Assembly: GCA_032718475.1 (NCBI GenBank)
Contig: JAUCBJ010000898.1
Location: forward strand, 1-37,501
DNA length: 37,501 nucleotides
Source of the DNA: Nemertoderma westbladi
Lineage: Eukaryota > Xenacoelomorpha > Nemertodermatida > Nemertodermatidae
Direction of reading: 5' to 3'
Under the pieces are notes generated by a model. It saw only the letters and a list, made by a program, of their open reading frames with translations, was not told the origin of the DNA and ran no database searches. The stretch's first letter is position 1. Each line of letters opens with the position of its first letter. Shown in pieces: positions 9,201 to 19,639 of the stretch. The position numbers and the translations under genes were made by a program.

Positions 9201-9329
9201 GTTGCGAGTGGTGAGGTTGGTTGTCGTCAACTACTACTGTCCCCCGAGACAGCGGGAGCATCACCAATAATATCGCTTGGAGGGATGGTGTGACTGTGAG
9301 ACGGTTCGACGGTGTGGTGCGGTCTTGCG

Positions 9330-10020
9330 CCATAGGGGATACGCTCTTCGTTGTTTAGCCTGTAATTGCGGATGCTGATGCCATCGTCCCAGTGAGAGGC
9401 CTTTGATCACACACGACGTGGAAACTTACAAAAGATGAGTCCAGTCTCGGAGGAATGGGTATCACTTCCTTAAATGTGAGTTTTTCCTGAGTTAGGTAAT
9501 CAGAAATTTCTTCAGCGGAGACTGAGGGATCGATCCAATCTGCCTATGTGTATGTGGGCTTTCCTTACGGGGGGTGTCGGGGGTTTTACGACACGGAGGG
9601 TTCCATCTACCTTATTACCTTGAACCGATTGTGATTGTGCATGATTGTATCGAGAACCCTGCAGGGGTATTGGTTGAACCGTTTGTGCATGTTTGGAGGT
9701 GTGAATTGGGGTGGCTGGAATTGAGTGAACTTGAGTGGTGGAGACTTGTCGGGTAGCGGTAGGGAGGGGCAGAGACCACGCACCATTTGAAGGTTGGGTG
9801 CGGCCTGACGAGTTCAGCCGGAGCAGCTCGTTTTTAGAGGATATCGCATCGCCCTGGGCCTCAGCGAGCTTCCCAAGGGTTATGGTGTACATGGAAGACA
9901 TTGTGGCGAGTTTTTCGGATACGGACTTTTCATCCTCTGCGGATATGCTTTTTTTTTTTTACAAGACTGCACGAGCTTGAGAATGTCGTCTTGAAGAGAA
10001 ACAAAATTATCGGCATCCAT
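9330..10020 (-). pseudogene. LINE A ORF1 (gag-like), frameshifted
   Basis: A plausible start is the ATG at 10018-10020 (MDADNFVSLQDD). Twenty codons later the frame meets a run of 12 A on this strand (9949-9960). One more A would continue into the long frame that holds ATG 9901 (SSMYTITLGKLAEAQ...). The middle is rich in Pro, Thr, Gln and Ser. Then HIHIGRLDRSLS starts a small alpha/beta segment, and after another frameshift it continues as ISDYLTQEKLTFKEVIPIPP and SFVSFHVVCDQ. This resembles the RNA-binding C-terminal segment of LINE ORF1 proteins. No CCHC knuckles are visible. Confidence 0.6.
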
Positions 10021-10029
10021 TGGTAAACG

Positions 10030-12095
10030 AGGATAAAATAATAACAGGGTGAATCAAGCAGTTTGTAGGTCAGAGTTATTTCGATGTAATACGCAATTTT
10101 AATACTGCTATACAGTCCCAATCCCAATAAACATTAACTTGGTCATTTTGGCGGCAAAAACGACCAAAATGGCCAAATATAAATTGCGGCATTCATGAAA
10201 GGAACTTCTGAGGCACGTTGGCTTGTCAATCACAGCCAGTGAATAGAGGCTGAGTGTAAGTAAAGCCCAGGATGTTGGAAGATAGAAAAAGGCTTCGATT
10301 TCCGGACAATCCCTCCCCAACCCCCCCCCCCCCCCCCCCCCCCGGACAGTTCCATTCCGTTCGAGTAGGACACTACTGTTTTATAGTTCGCACGTTTATT
10401 TTTCATTTTGTAAGGTAAACGGACCGCTTGTATCCAGACAAGTTGTACAGTATCCAATTTCCCTTTCTTAGCTCAGAAATTTATATTTTGCTTCCCGATT
10501 TTACATTTTGTATCCACGTTTTATTTATGGATTTCATCAATTCAATTACACTGTATTGTTTGCTAATCTTTAAACAATTAATTAGATGACCTATATATTC
10601 CATCTGTTTCTCCTGTTCAAAACAAAATCAAATCATGAACACTTTTTCACTGTAACTCGTAACTTAACCAATTGGTCCTTTTTCGAAGAAATCCTACATG
10701 GGCATTTTGGAGCTAACCCGCCACTACTGCTTGGCTCACTGGAAGTGTATTTAGGTAAAGCTCTATTGTAGGCTGTGGCTCTGTTTAAGCTTAGCTGAGC
10801 CAAGATGACAGACATTAGGATGGGAACACGAACACACCATATTATCCTTCCCCTATTCATTTCAATGATAGCTGCTAATCTTTCCCGCACTGGGGGTAGA
10901 CCATTGCCATTGGTTAGTTGTATGCTATTGTAATTTACAAAGAGAGCGGCGCAGGATAAAGAGAAATGCCGACCTCACTAATAATGGGCTGGTCCCACAG
11001 GTCACTTTAAGGTACGTAGTAGTATTTAGTATGATTTTCCTACGTATTCTGTTATAACACTACTAATATAACTAATACCTGTGGAGTTAGAAGTTATTAT
11101 TATATGCCTGAGGGTTAGCTATGCTTAAATTAACTCTTAAAATTTAGTCACCCTGTCTTACTCTATATTCTAGAATTATATTTATTAGTATTTATTTATA
11201 TTAAATATTATTTTAAATTTTGTATAGGGCTGTAGGGAGGGGCTTTAAATTCTTTTCAGTGAATTACAGTATCAATGTAATGGGAAAAAGAATCGTCCCC
11301 TTTCATGCTGCTTATGACAATAGCCTTTACAGAGGTTTTACTCTGTTTGAAACTGTCTTCTGTTACAGTACAGTAGGCCTTTTTAACAGAGGACTAACAG
11401 GGTCGTAAAACTCACCCTTTCTTGTTTAACAGGGCTTATCAGACAGAGGACTGACTAATATAGTCGATAACTCACCAACTAAAAATACCAGCCAACAAAA
11501 CGTATCTGTTACTAGCTAATATCACTATCCTGCTATCAGAAGCAATTATTGCTCATCGCCCCTCAGGACTGGACAAGTACTGAAGTCTGAAGTAGGCCAC
11601 TGGCCACTGTAGCACTGACTGCAGACTGCAGGACTGACTGAAGTACAGAAGTATGACTATGAAGTACAGAAGTAAGTACTGGTATAAAATAAAATAAACG
11701 GGAACCAAGAACATAATACAAAGAACAAAATACTAATATACTAGTAATATACTATTAATCTGTTAATCGGTGAGCACAATTCAGACAATAAATAAATAAT
11801 AAAATATGATTGACATGCAGGTGAGTACAATTCAGACAATGTCGAGTATTTAAATAACACAATCATTGACATACATAGATTGGATAAAGTAAGTATGATA
11901 TGTACGTAAAGGTGAGCAAATAAATAAATAAATAACTGACAAACGTTCAGGCGAGCATAATAGATAATAGAATATTCAGGCGTCATAAATAATTCAAACA
12001 AATTACAATAAATAATTGACATACTACATACAACGGACTATTCAGACAATCAACGTGTGAGGGATATATTGTAGGACTAGGGTTCTAAATCATCA
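10030..12095. other. Non-coding interval between LINE A and LINE B
   Basis: No coding region is supported. It holds a 23-base poly(C) run (10321-10343) bordered by CCGGACA on both sides, a low-complexity GACT/TACAGAAGTA-rich stretch (about 11570-11690), and AT-rich DNA with AAATAAAT runs (11780-11940) that may be the 3' untranslated end of LINE B. A short motif GGTGAGYACAATTCAGACAAT is repeated near 11770 and 11820. Confidence 0.5.
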
Positions 12096-12102
12096 TTGAA
12101 TT

Positions 12103-13004
12103 TTACTCCGAAGCTATTAAGCAATCGTGAACAAAAGACAAAAGTGATTGAACATCATCCGATTTAAATAACTCAGTAATTGACGAAAACGGTAGGTCCG
12201 TATATTTGTTATTTGCGCGTATACTGTCTGTTAGCGCGCAGTGCAGAAGGGCGTGCTCCTCAGTTTGTACAGCATTGCTGCCACAGTGACATATGCGTCG
12301 CTCACGTGGAATACGTGACCACCTCCCGGTCTCTATTCGTAGTTTGTGGGCCGATAAACGGCTCCGTGTCCACGAGAGACGGTGGATTTTGTTATTACTT
12401 ACTTTTTCATTATAAATTTTCGTATTTACTTTTAGTTCTGGATTTATTTTTCTATATATTTCAGTTTTTGGAGAGCTCGTGTCTCTCGAAAGTCTGTTTA
12501 TGCGTTCTGACATGTCCGCTTTGATAGGGTCAGATTCCATGGCCAACAGTTTATCTAAGTACAGCGCCATGGGGCGGGGCTACGTACCGATCTAGCCAAG
12601 TTTAGAGCAAACAGTAGTGGTCCATGCTTATCTCCAGTCTTAGAGACAGACGAAATGAAAAGCCTCTGCCTGGACTTGATTAGAGCTTTTACGGAGGGAA
12701 TTCCTAATTCAACTAGACATAGGTCATTAGAACACGATTTACGGACCCCAAGGCAGGACTTTATAACGTCTACACACATTGATTCTACACACTGTAGTTG
12801 TTCTGTCAGCCATGTTTCGGAGCCATATAAAATTGACGATAATAGTGCTGCATCCATTACTTTCCTTTTGACCCAAAATGGGGAGTTGTAATTTTTGGCT
12901 AAGAACGCGTTGTATTTATTTTTATGGCACTCCTTTTCCTTCAGGTGGATTGTGATTGCACTTTGGACTTTCCCGTCTTGTGTTATAGGTGACCCGAGAT
13001 ACAT
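12103..13004 (-). pseudogene. LINE B C-terminal domain with CxC...H...C cluster
   Basis: Two overlapping frames (13004-12555 and 12570-12103) give YLGSPITQDGK, AALLSSILYGSETWL, then RRICHCGSNAVQTEEHALLH with a downstream Cys (HCALTDS). This is the typical order after the RT of many LINEs: thumb, ILYGSETW, then a CxC(x8-10)EHxLxxC putative zinc-binding motif. A frameshift near 12560 separates the halves. The last residues (SDDVQSLLSFVHDCLIAS) lead to a stop at 12103. Confidence 0.8.
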
Positions 13005-13150
13005 GTATAACTGGCAGTTCTCAATATCTATCTTTCCTGTCAGCCTGTTGGGATACTCATGCGGTCAATGTCATCTCCATTGATAACTAAAAATTTTGTT
13101 TTCTTCTCATTAATCTTAACACGGTATCTCTCGCAAAACTGTATTAACAC

Positions 13151-13232
13151 TGCTACCTTTTCAATAAGACGTTCACGGGATGTTGCAGCCATGCTACCTT
13201 TTCAATAAGACGTTCACGGGATGTTGCAGCCA
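13151..13232. repeat. 41-bp perfect tandem duplication inside LINE B RT
   Basis: 13151-13191 is repeated exactly at 13192-13232. Forty-one is not a multiple of three, so the duplication shifts the RT frame. Confidence 0.95.
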
Positions 13233-14048
13233 ATCAGCCAATACCGAGTCGTCCATTAGGATTAGTGAATGGAGAGACTGTATGAAACCATCTGGTTTGA
13301 GTTTCTTTAGTAACCTTATTAATGGGTTTATAAAAACTAAGAAAAGTAAACAGCTGCTGGGTGCACCTTGACGAACACCTATATATGCCTGAATTAGGCA
13401 ATTACCTAATAAAGCGAGTGTTCTAGAATATATACAATTTATAAACTGGACCATAATTCTACCACACCCTAGAGAAATCAGCTCGTCTATTAATATTTTC
13501 CTGTCCACAAGGTCGTACGCGGCCGAAAAATCAACAAACAGGAGAAACAACTTTTTCTTTTGCACTCTAGCTATATCGATTAAAAGGCGGAGAGTCATGA
13601 TATGTTCAATACAGCTTCTACCTTTTTGAGCACCGGCTTGTTCTGTATCGGGACACCACCATAGACTGAACCTTCAATAAATAATCAAGTCGAGTAATTT
13701 GGGTAATAGACCAAGGATGCTTATTCCCCGGTAATTGCTGCAGATAGAACGCGCTCCTCGCTTAAAAACCATAAACAGTTTACAGATCCGCCATGATTCT
13801 GGGTAATCACAGCCAAGGAATACTAGATTAAATACATTAAGAATAGCTAATAACCATTGGATCGGCAATTTCTTCAACAAGCCTGGAGCCAAATTATCAG
13901 GACCACAGGCCTTATTAGGTTTCATCTCATCTATGGCCTCTACGACTTCCACTAGTGTGATTGGTCTATCCAGAATTGGTACATCAGGACAAGAGTGAAT
14001 GTTGCTGGCTGGGATTACATTATTATCATCGTCTGGTTTTGATAGCAA
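13194..14048 (-). pseudogene. LINE B reverse transcriptase, one in-frame stop plus 41-bp duplication
   Basis: One frame runs 14048-13194 and is interrupted by a TGA at 13674-13676. Motifs: NKACGPDNLAPGLLKK, NYRGISILGLLPKLLD, then after the stop AQKGRSCIEHI, LFLLFVDFSAAYDLVDR (catalytic Asp), YIGVRQGAPSSCLLF and ILMDDSVLADW (catalytic Asp pair at about 13248-13253). Directly after this, a 41-bp tandem duplication shifts the frame and ends the ORF. A single copy of that segment would lead into ERLIEKVAVLIQFCERY, which continues the domain. Confidence 0.85.
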
Positions 14049-14088
14049 TGTACTTAGATACTGTGCAAACTCTTCATCAGATGGTTCA

Positions 14089-15211
14089 TCAGCTGGTTTC
14101 GCTTGTATGACCGGTGCAAATACCCCCCTTGAAATTGATTGCCGACCAAATATCGCCGTAGTTATTGGATGTCAGTAGTCTTTCCCACCGAGGACCATAT
14201 CCGTCATTTTGAACAGACTTTAATTTACTTTGTCGAGCGAGATCTTGTAAGGTATTCGTAATTACTGTACACTTGTCTAAGATACCACTGGACAAACTCG
14301 CAACTGGGTCAGTATTAGCTGCCAAATTGGCAAAATGCAATTGGTAAATTTTACTGAAAGGTATTCCAGAATTTTTCCCGTTTATTGTAGGTTGTAAATA
14401 ATTTTGTATAGATTCTGCACGTGTGTGGAGTTCTATAACATCTAAGCGCAACGGTAATGCAATCTCTAATGTAATAGGCGCATGGTTGGAAGGGTAAAAC
14501 TGGTCATTATGCACCATAAAACAATTAATGTAATTTAATGCACTACGGGATACAATAACATAATCCGACACCCATCTATCAGTCATACGGAAGGTTAGGC
14601 CTGTTGGGTATGACACAGAATTATAACAGATGTTATTCAGGGGTAATAAGTCGCAAAATTTGCACAAGTTTAAAAGCGACCTACCATGTGAGTTGATAAC
14701 TCTATCATGGTTCGGTTTGTAATTTATTATACTGTCACATAATGACAACGGGTTTCCAATCTTACAATTTAAGTCGCCCAAAATAAACACATTAGTACCA
14801 GACTCTTGGGCTGCCACACATTTAGATTGCAAATTTGCGAAACAGTTATCATTGAAATATTGGGAGTCTGATGGTGGGATATATAACAAGCTCCAAAAAG
14901 CATATTTGGTGCAAATGTTAGGCTAAACCACACTTGGTCAGGCAGTCAGGGAAAGCAGTATCTACATTACATATATACTTATAAATATGGTTATGTACAA
15001 ATAATGCTACACCTCCGCGGTTGTAAGCTTTACCTATAGGTTTTGTGCGTATGGGCTCAGAGAACCCAGGTACTGAGAACCGGAAAGCTGTTTTAACTTC
15101 TGATAATAGAACGATATCGTAATTCCTAATCAATTCCAGTACTTGTGTATTTTCCAATTTGTCCTTTATACCATTGATGTTCCAACAGATAAATTTTGCT
15201 GTGCTAATCAC
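14089..15211 (-). pseudogene. LINE B endonuclease (AP-type), frameshifted
   Basis: The first segment starts MISTAKFICWNINGIKDKLE, a classic endonuclease N-terminus, with IVLLSEVKT supplying the catalytic Glu. After a frameshift at about 14935 the second segment contains FILGDLNCKIG (GDxN motif), WVSDYVIVS and PSNHAPI, where SNH stands for SDH. The linker towards the RT follows and ends at a frameshift in a G run (plus-strand CCCCCC at about 14123-14128). All catalytic motifs are readable, so the copy died fairly recently by small indels. Confidence 0.85.
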
Positions 15212-15234
15212 CCGGCCCTTTAGTTTTCCGACAA

Positions 15235-15550
15235 CTGGCTTTCTTTACAGCTTTATGAACCACTACCAGACTACACCGTCCCGTTTAACTGAACGCTCTT
15301 TCCAGTCTATACGCATATTACATCCAATATTTACTGGTTTGTTACGTTCATCGCGGAGAACTTTTCTCAAATCAGCGTCCCGTTTACGTTTCGTGTCGGA
15401 TTCATCCTTGTTTAAGAATACCATGTTAAATTCATCTATGTCCTTGAGCTTTTTCCCAAGCGAGAGTGCCTGGTTTCTGGCATCGATTGTGTTCAGTGAT
15501 ATCAGGAGGCGGGGAGGGCGGGAACCCGAGATGTTCGAAACAGCCCCTAA
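15235..15550 (-). pseudogene. LINE B ORF1 C-terminal remnant
   Basis: Translation on the minus strand gives PRLLISLNTIDARNQALSLG, then KKLKDIDEFNMVFLNKDE, then KRDADLRKVLRDERNKP and VNIGCNMRIDWKERSVKRDG before a stop. The spacing (strand, helix with RN, then VFLNKDxxxxxR, then LRK) resembles the C-terminal nucleic-acid-binding part of LINE ORF1 proteins. It lies just upstream of the endonuclease start, as expected for ORF1. Confidence 0.6.
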
Positions 15551-15564
15551 TCTGGGGGTACAAG

Positions 15565-16205
15565 TACTGAAGTACAGACTGCCTGACTACAGTACAGACA
15601 TAAGCAGATAAGTAGGCCTACTTAAGTACAGGAAGTACTACTACTACAGTCAGACAGTACTACCGGTGACTGACCGATTGACAGTTGACCGGTACAGGCA
15701 GACCCAGACAGGCTGACTGCGACTGGACTGGGGTGAACTGCTCCGTACAGCCGTATGTATGCCGTAGTTATTAGGCCTATCAGTCTGTCAGTTAATATTT
15801 AACTTTTTATCACTGTACCCTATCATATAGCCTATAGGCCTATAACGTATTTTTCTACCGTTATTACAGTATTATTAGGCCTATTATACATACCGGTACG
15901 ATGCAGCGATGTCTGATGGACAAGCAAAATTGTAAATTGTAAATCGTGACGTTATATTTAATGACGTAATACCAGTCGCCTGAATACTGTAATACAGTAA
16001 TAATATTACTGTAATAAAGATGAATAAATTACTACTTCTATTGTCAGATCTAGATCTGCAGATTGTGTTAATGTTACTGCTGTACTCGTACCGGTCAGCG
16101 GTCAGCCGGTACTGTGATATATTTGTCGATTTGTTGATTGTGACCTGTGGTGCGATATACTTTTGCTGTTTTGTTTATTGTTAGGCCTACAGGCCTATGT
16201 AAGTC
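15565..16205. other. Low-complexity non-coding stretch rich in TACAGTA and TAGGCCTA words
   Basis: Many short self-complementary words (GTACTGAAGTAC, TAGGCCTA, TACCGGTA). No coding region is seen. The start (ACAAGTACTGAAGT) resembles sequence near 11575 on the far side of LINE B. Confidence 0.5.
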
Positions 16206-16502
16206 AGTAAGTATTTATTTATTTATTTATTTACACGAGGGATCAAGTAGTTAAAAACAGAACATAACACAATACAATACACGAATAAAACAATCGGTCA
16301 AACAAACACAACATTACAGTAGTTAAGTAACTTGTACATACTGACATAAGGTAAACAGCAAAACGAATAAAAATAAAACACGGACATGTAAAAAGTAATG
16401 TACTGTAGTTGTCGTTAGCTAAAACGAGTGGTCGTGGGAGAGAACCACCCAGGCTCAGGGCACTTATCTGCTTATGGGTGTGAATAATTGTATACATAGT
16501 GA

Positions 16503-17033
16503 TTAATATAAAAAATGGTGATGATCGAAAATGAAATGAAAAATAAAAAAAAGTAAAGAAAAGAAAAAACTGGAATCAACGAGTGAATTTTGCGTGGGTA
16601 AGTCTGTAAGTAAGTCCGTTTTTAATAATTGCACGGAGAAAATATTTATACTTTTGGCATCAACAGCTTGTGCTGGTAATGAGTTCCACACGGGCACAAC
16701 ACGGTGAGAAAATGAATGCTTACAGATTTGAAGTCTACATTGGAGAACATACAGTTTATGATTATGACCACGTAGACCAGCTCTTGGGGCACTTGTGAAC
16801 ATCTTATTGAAATCTATATCTACTAAACCATGCTTTATACGATACAACATTTTGAGGTCGAAAATAATTATACGCACCTCTAACGGTTGCACAGATAGAT
16901 ACTGTATGCGATTGAGGTAACTGACATACGGTAGTTTGCAGCGAGCGTACAATCGCCTGGTAAAGTACCATTGTACTTTCTCAACAAGGTCAATACTTTT
17001 TTTGTGAAAGGGCAGAAGCCAGAAGGGGACCAT
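16503..17033 (-). pseudogene. LINE C C-terminal domain
   Basis: Residues include EKVQWYFTRRL, YLNRIQYLSVQPLEVRIIIF, DLKMLYRIKHGLVDIDFNKM, RGHNHKLYVLQ and FSHRVVPVWNSLPAQAV. The sequence (V)Q..FTRRL...Y..RL..L.L..LE.RR...DL...Y.I..G, ending in RV...WN.LP, is the standard tail of CR1/L2-type ORF2 proteins. The 530-base ORF is open but separated from its RT by lesions. Confidence 0.85.
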
Positions 17034-17301
17034 ATGCTGATATGGGTGTGCAATATTCCAGCAACGGTCTTACCAGAGTCTTGTATGCGTTAGCAGGGCT
17101 TTAATATTAGCTGTCCCTGTCAGTACACTACGAAATATCCAGTTCAGTATTCTATACGCTTTTGCAACTTGTTCCCTACAGTCTGACAGTATTTATCAAA
17201 TTTTAGGTCCGTACACACGATTAAACCTAGATCCTTACAGTATGTATCTGATTTAAGCACTGCACCATTTAAATTATAAACAAATTTATTATTATTTCCA
17301 C

Positions 17302-18010
17302 CTACGTAAACAACCGAGCATATGTGCGCATGTGTGCATTTTGAAGGGCTGAGGCTAGAGAATCACAATCTTCCTCCGGTGCATAAAGCTTAAGGTCATC
17401 AGCAAATAGTTTATTACATACAGGTAACAATGCATCAGGTAAATCATTAATAAATAAAAGAAACAATACTGGCCCCAACCCCAAGACACTGCCTTGAATA
17501 GTTCCCGATGTAACTACACTACACAGTAGTCCGATGATTCGGTACCTACAAGTACATTTTGGGTTCTATTACATAGAAATGCACGTATCCATAGAAACAG
17601 ATCTCCGCATACACCGTAGTGAGCTTTGATAGTAATTTAGAGTGAACTACCGAATCAAAGGCTTTTGCAAAGTCTATATATATATAATGTCCAGGTTCTT
17701 TCGTTTATCAATTAAATTGAACCAATCAGTAACACATTCTAGCATTTGAGTACAGGTGGATTTACGATGTAAAAAACCGTGTTGTGCCCTATTTATTAAT
17801 TTATGAGAAAATAAATAATCTATTAAAACCTGTTTAATGCGCATTTCCATGAGTTTACAAGCGATACAGATAAGGGATATAAGCCGATAGTTATAAGGAT
17901 CTGACAGTCTGACGGATCGCCTTTTTTGAACATTGGTATTATGTTGGCCGTCAGCCAGACAGATGGTAATGCGTGCGTTTCGAATGATTTCGAAGTACTT
18001 TGTCAATAAA
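17302..18010 (-). pseudogene. LINE C reverse transcriptase, broken
   Basis: RT fragments lie in two main frames. The first contains QHGFLHRKSTCTQMLECVTD and runs into LDIIYIDFAKAFDS (catalytic Asp) across a small lesion near 17675. The second contains LFLLFINDLPDAL and FADDLKLY (catalytic Asp pair at about 17395-17406). The segment between them (about 17485-17670) is interrupted by stops and indels. It is non-functional. Confidence 0.8.
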
Positions 18011-18109
18011 TATACCGGTAGGTATGCGGTATACAGGTAGGCCAGGCCTATATATATAAATAGAAATATATATATACAGCAGTACCGTACAGCGGAAGGA
18101 TCCATTGCT

Positions 18110-18494
18110 GCATTGTCATTTCAACATGTCATTAGGCTGTTAGTACTATAGTACAGGTAGGCCTACTGCATAAATTGTGTTCGGTGTTAGGCTGTTAGAC
18201 TTAGATGGATGGATGGTTAGGTGTTGTAATCAGGTAATGGTAACTCTGCGATCTGCTTCTGGCTTTTAGACCCACGCCAGTTTGCTATCTCATGTGCCGG
18301 TATCTCTGTATCTCCCTATCTCAGACCACGACACCGGCACCGGACACACGAACTCAACGCAACCTCCAGTGTTTCAGACCTTCGTACTGTCGTAGTCAGT
18401 GAGGTAGTCAACGCAGCAACGCGGCTCGCCTATCCCGGCACCTGCGACCTGCAGCGCAGTACCTACAGTCCATCACCACTTTCTGACCTTTATC
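18110..18494 (+). promoter_or_regulatory. Upstream and probable 5' leader of the KCTD5-like gene
   Basis: GC content rises from about 18240 towards the gene, and there is no obvious TATA box near the start. The region plausibly holds a TATA-less promoter and the 5' leader. No specific site is claimed. Confidence 0.3.
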
Positions 18495-19208
18495 ATGGAA
18501 TCTACGACCGGGAACGACTGGAACTCTGTCCCGTCAGCGAACTCCCAATCAAAGCGCTCTGCCTCGGTAGTGAGTAGCACATCGGGGATCCTCCGATGCG
18601 ACATGCTGCAACGAGCTGTCTGGGTCAAACTCAACGTGGGCGGCCAGACCTTCCTAACGACACGGCAGACGTTGTGTAAGGACACGCAATCCTTCCTGTA
18701 CCGACTGTGTCAGGAGGACAACGACCTGCCATCCGATAGAGACGAGAATGGGGCTTACCTCATCGACAGAGACCCTAAATATTTCAGCCCAGTCCTCAAC
18801 TTCCTTCGCCACGGGAAACTAATCTGCGACAAAGACGTTTCGCTTGAAGGTGTTCTTGCTGAGGCGGAGTTCTACAATTTATCGGAACTTATCGTGGTTA
18901 TAAAGGCTAAGTTAGACTTGGTGGCCCGGTCGGGGGGTCGCTCTTTGAAACACGTCTACCGGGTTATCCAATGCCAGGAGGAGGAGTTGACGCACGTTGT
19001 GTCCACCATGAGCGACGGTTGGCGGTTCGAGCAACTCATTAACATCGGGTCGCAGTACAACTATGGGAACGAAGATCAGTCGGAGTTCCTTTGCGTCGTC
19101 AGTCGCGAGTGTACCGGGACCAACGATTTCAACGGAGACGACGATAAAATATTCACGGATCGCGAACTTAAAGTCTTCTCGACTCATCAGGCGCCCAGTA
19201 GGAGGTAA
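18495..19208 (+). CDS. KCTD5: KCTD2/5/17-family BTB (T1) protein
   Basis: A complete 237-residue ORF with ATG at 18495. An unconserved Ser-rich N-terminus (1-38) is followed by the BTB/T1 domain (about 42-140: [59 protein letters not shown]). The C-terminal domain is typical of KCTD2/5/17 (about 152-205: [46 protein letters not shown]). Length fits human KCTD5 (234 aa). Family members form pentamers and act as substrate adaptors for CUL3 ubiquitin ligases; KCTD5 is known to target G-protein beta-gamma. The vertebrate genes have several introns, whereas this copy is one uninterrupted exon, so it is either an intronless ancestral form or a retrocopy under selection. The frame is clean and higher in GC than its surroundings, which supports a functional gene. 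It is the only clear intact host gene here. Confidence 0.95.
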   Translation: MESTTGNDWNSVPSANSQSKRSASVVSSTSGILRCDMLQRAVWVKLNVGGQTFLTTRQTLCKDTQSFLYRLCQEDNDLPSDRDENGAYLIDRDPKYFSPVLNFLRHGKLICDKDVSLEGVLAEAEFYNLSELIVVIKAKLDLVARSGGRSLKHVYRVIQCQEEELTHVVSTMSDGWRFEQLINIGSQYNYGNEDQSEFLCVVSRECTGTNDFNGDDDKIFTDRELKVFSTHQAPSRR

Positions 19209-19381
19209 CTGTAGTTCCCCATCCATATCATTATCTTTAATTACCGTAATATATATAATTTTTTTATTCGGAATTTTATGCGACGGTTATTGTTTTTGGG
19301 GGTCTCTTTCCCGTTTGCTCCACAGCTGTTCTAAACCCCCCATAACTCCCCTTTCCCCTATCTCTCCTTGTCCCCTATATA

Positions 19382-19409
19382 CCGGTATATATATATATAT
19401 ATATACCGG
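19382..19409. repeat. 28-bp perfect palindrome around a (TA)n run
   Basis: CCGGTA, a (TA)n core, then TACCGG. It lies about 175 bp after the KCTD5-like stop, probably in its 3' untranslated region. It could form a hairpin or cruciform and is likely length-polymorphic. Confidence 0.85.
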
Positions 19410-19627
19410 GACACTACCACTGGGCCTCTAACATGATAGAAGAGCCTACACATACACAACACCTAATTCATTGGGAACTCATACGTGTGTCCCATATGAA
19501 ATGTAGGGCCTACCCGACTTTCTTCTGATATATTTCACTTTGCAGCTTACTGACCCCCACCCCATGTGAAGAATACCAGGTTTGAACTAAAGTCCCAGGT
19601 TTTAGAGGGACTGAATCGAACCAAAAC

Positions 19628-19633
19628 AATAAA
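19628..19633 (+). terminator. Candidate polyadenylation signal of the KCTD5-like gene
   Basis: This is the first AATAAA after the stop codon, about 420 bases downstream. It is weak evidence because AATAAA is frequent in this AT-rich DNA. Confidence 0.3.
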
Positions 19634-19639
19634 CTAATA

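Larger units (their letters stand above)
6770..10020 (-). mobile_element. LINE A: near-full-length, decayed non-LTR retrotransposon
   Basis: In 5' to 3' order on the minus strand: ORF1 (10020 to about 9330), AP-type endonuclease (about 9200-8420), linker (8415-7920), reverse transcriptase (7918-7139) and a C-terminal tail decaying to about 6780. All parts are in the order expected for a two-ORF LINE, but several frameshifts and stops interrupt them. The exact 5' and 3' ends are not defined. The 38-bp minisatellite lies next to its 3' end. The RT differs from LINEs B, C and E/F, so it is a separate family. Confidence 0.8.
12100..15560 (-). mobile_element. LINE B: near-full-length, decayed non-LTR retrotransposon
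   Basis: Minus-strand order is ORF1 remnant (about 15550-15240), endonuclease (15211-14089), RT (14048-13194) and C-terminal domain (13150-12103). Frameshifts fall at about 14935 and at a six-G run (about 14125 on this strand), with an in-frame TGA at 13674-13676 and a 41-bp duplication at 13151-13232. Motif content differs from LINE A, for example MDD rather than YADD. The 3' end is probably in the AAATAAAT-rich DNA below 12100. Confidence 0.85.
16210..18060 (-). mobile_element. LINE C: 5'-truncated CR1/L2-like retrotransposon
   Basis: Minus-strand pieces from 5' to 3': RT finger (about 18010-17674: PYNYRLISLICIACKLME, then KLINRAQHGFLHRKSTCTQM), palm (17484-17302: GPVLFLLFINDLPDAL and LFADDLKLYAPEED) and C-terminus (17033-16503). 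The 3' untranslated region ends in a TAAA-type microsatellite (plus-strand ATTT repeats, 16213-16233), a typical LINE 3' tail. No endonuclease is present, so the copy is 5'-truncated. Confidence 0.85.

Noticed and set aside
10230-10457. Minus-strand ORF with a Gly run
   Set aside because: The Gly run is just the poly(C) tract read in antisense.
11741-12022. Minus-strand ORF of 93 codons
   Set aside because: Low-complexity AT-rich sequence, probably LINE B 3' untranslated region.
15159-15611. Plus-strand ORF of 150 codons
   Set aside because: Antisense shadow of the LINE B ORF1 end and endonuclease start, which have clear motifs on the minus strand.
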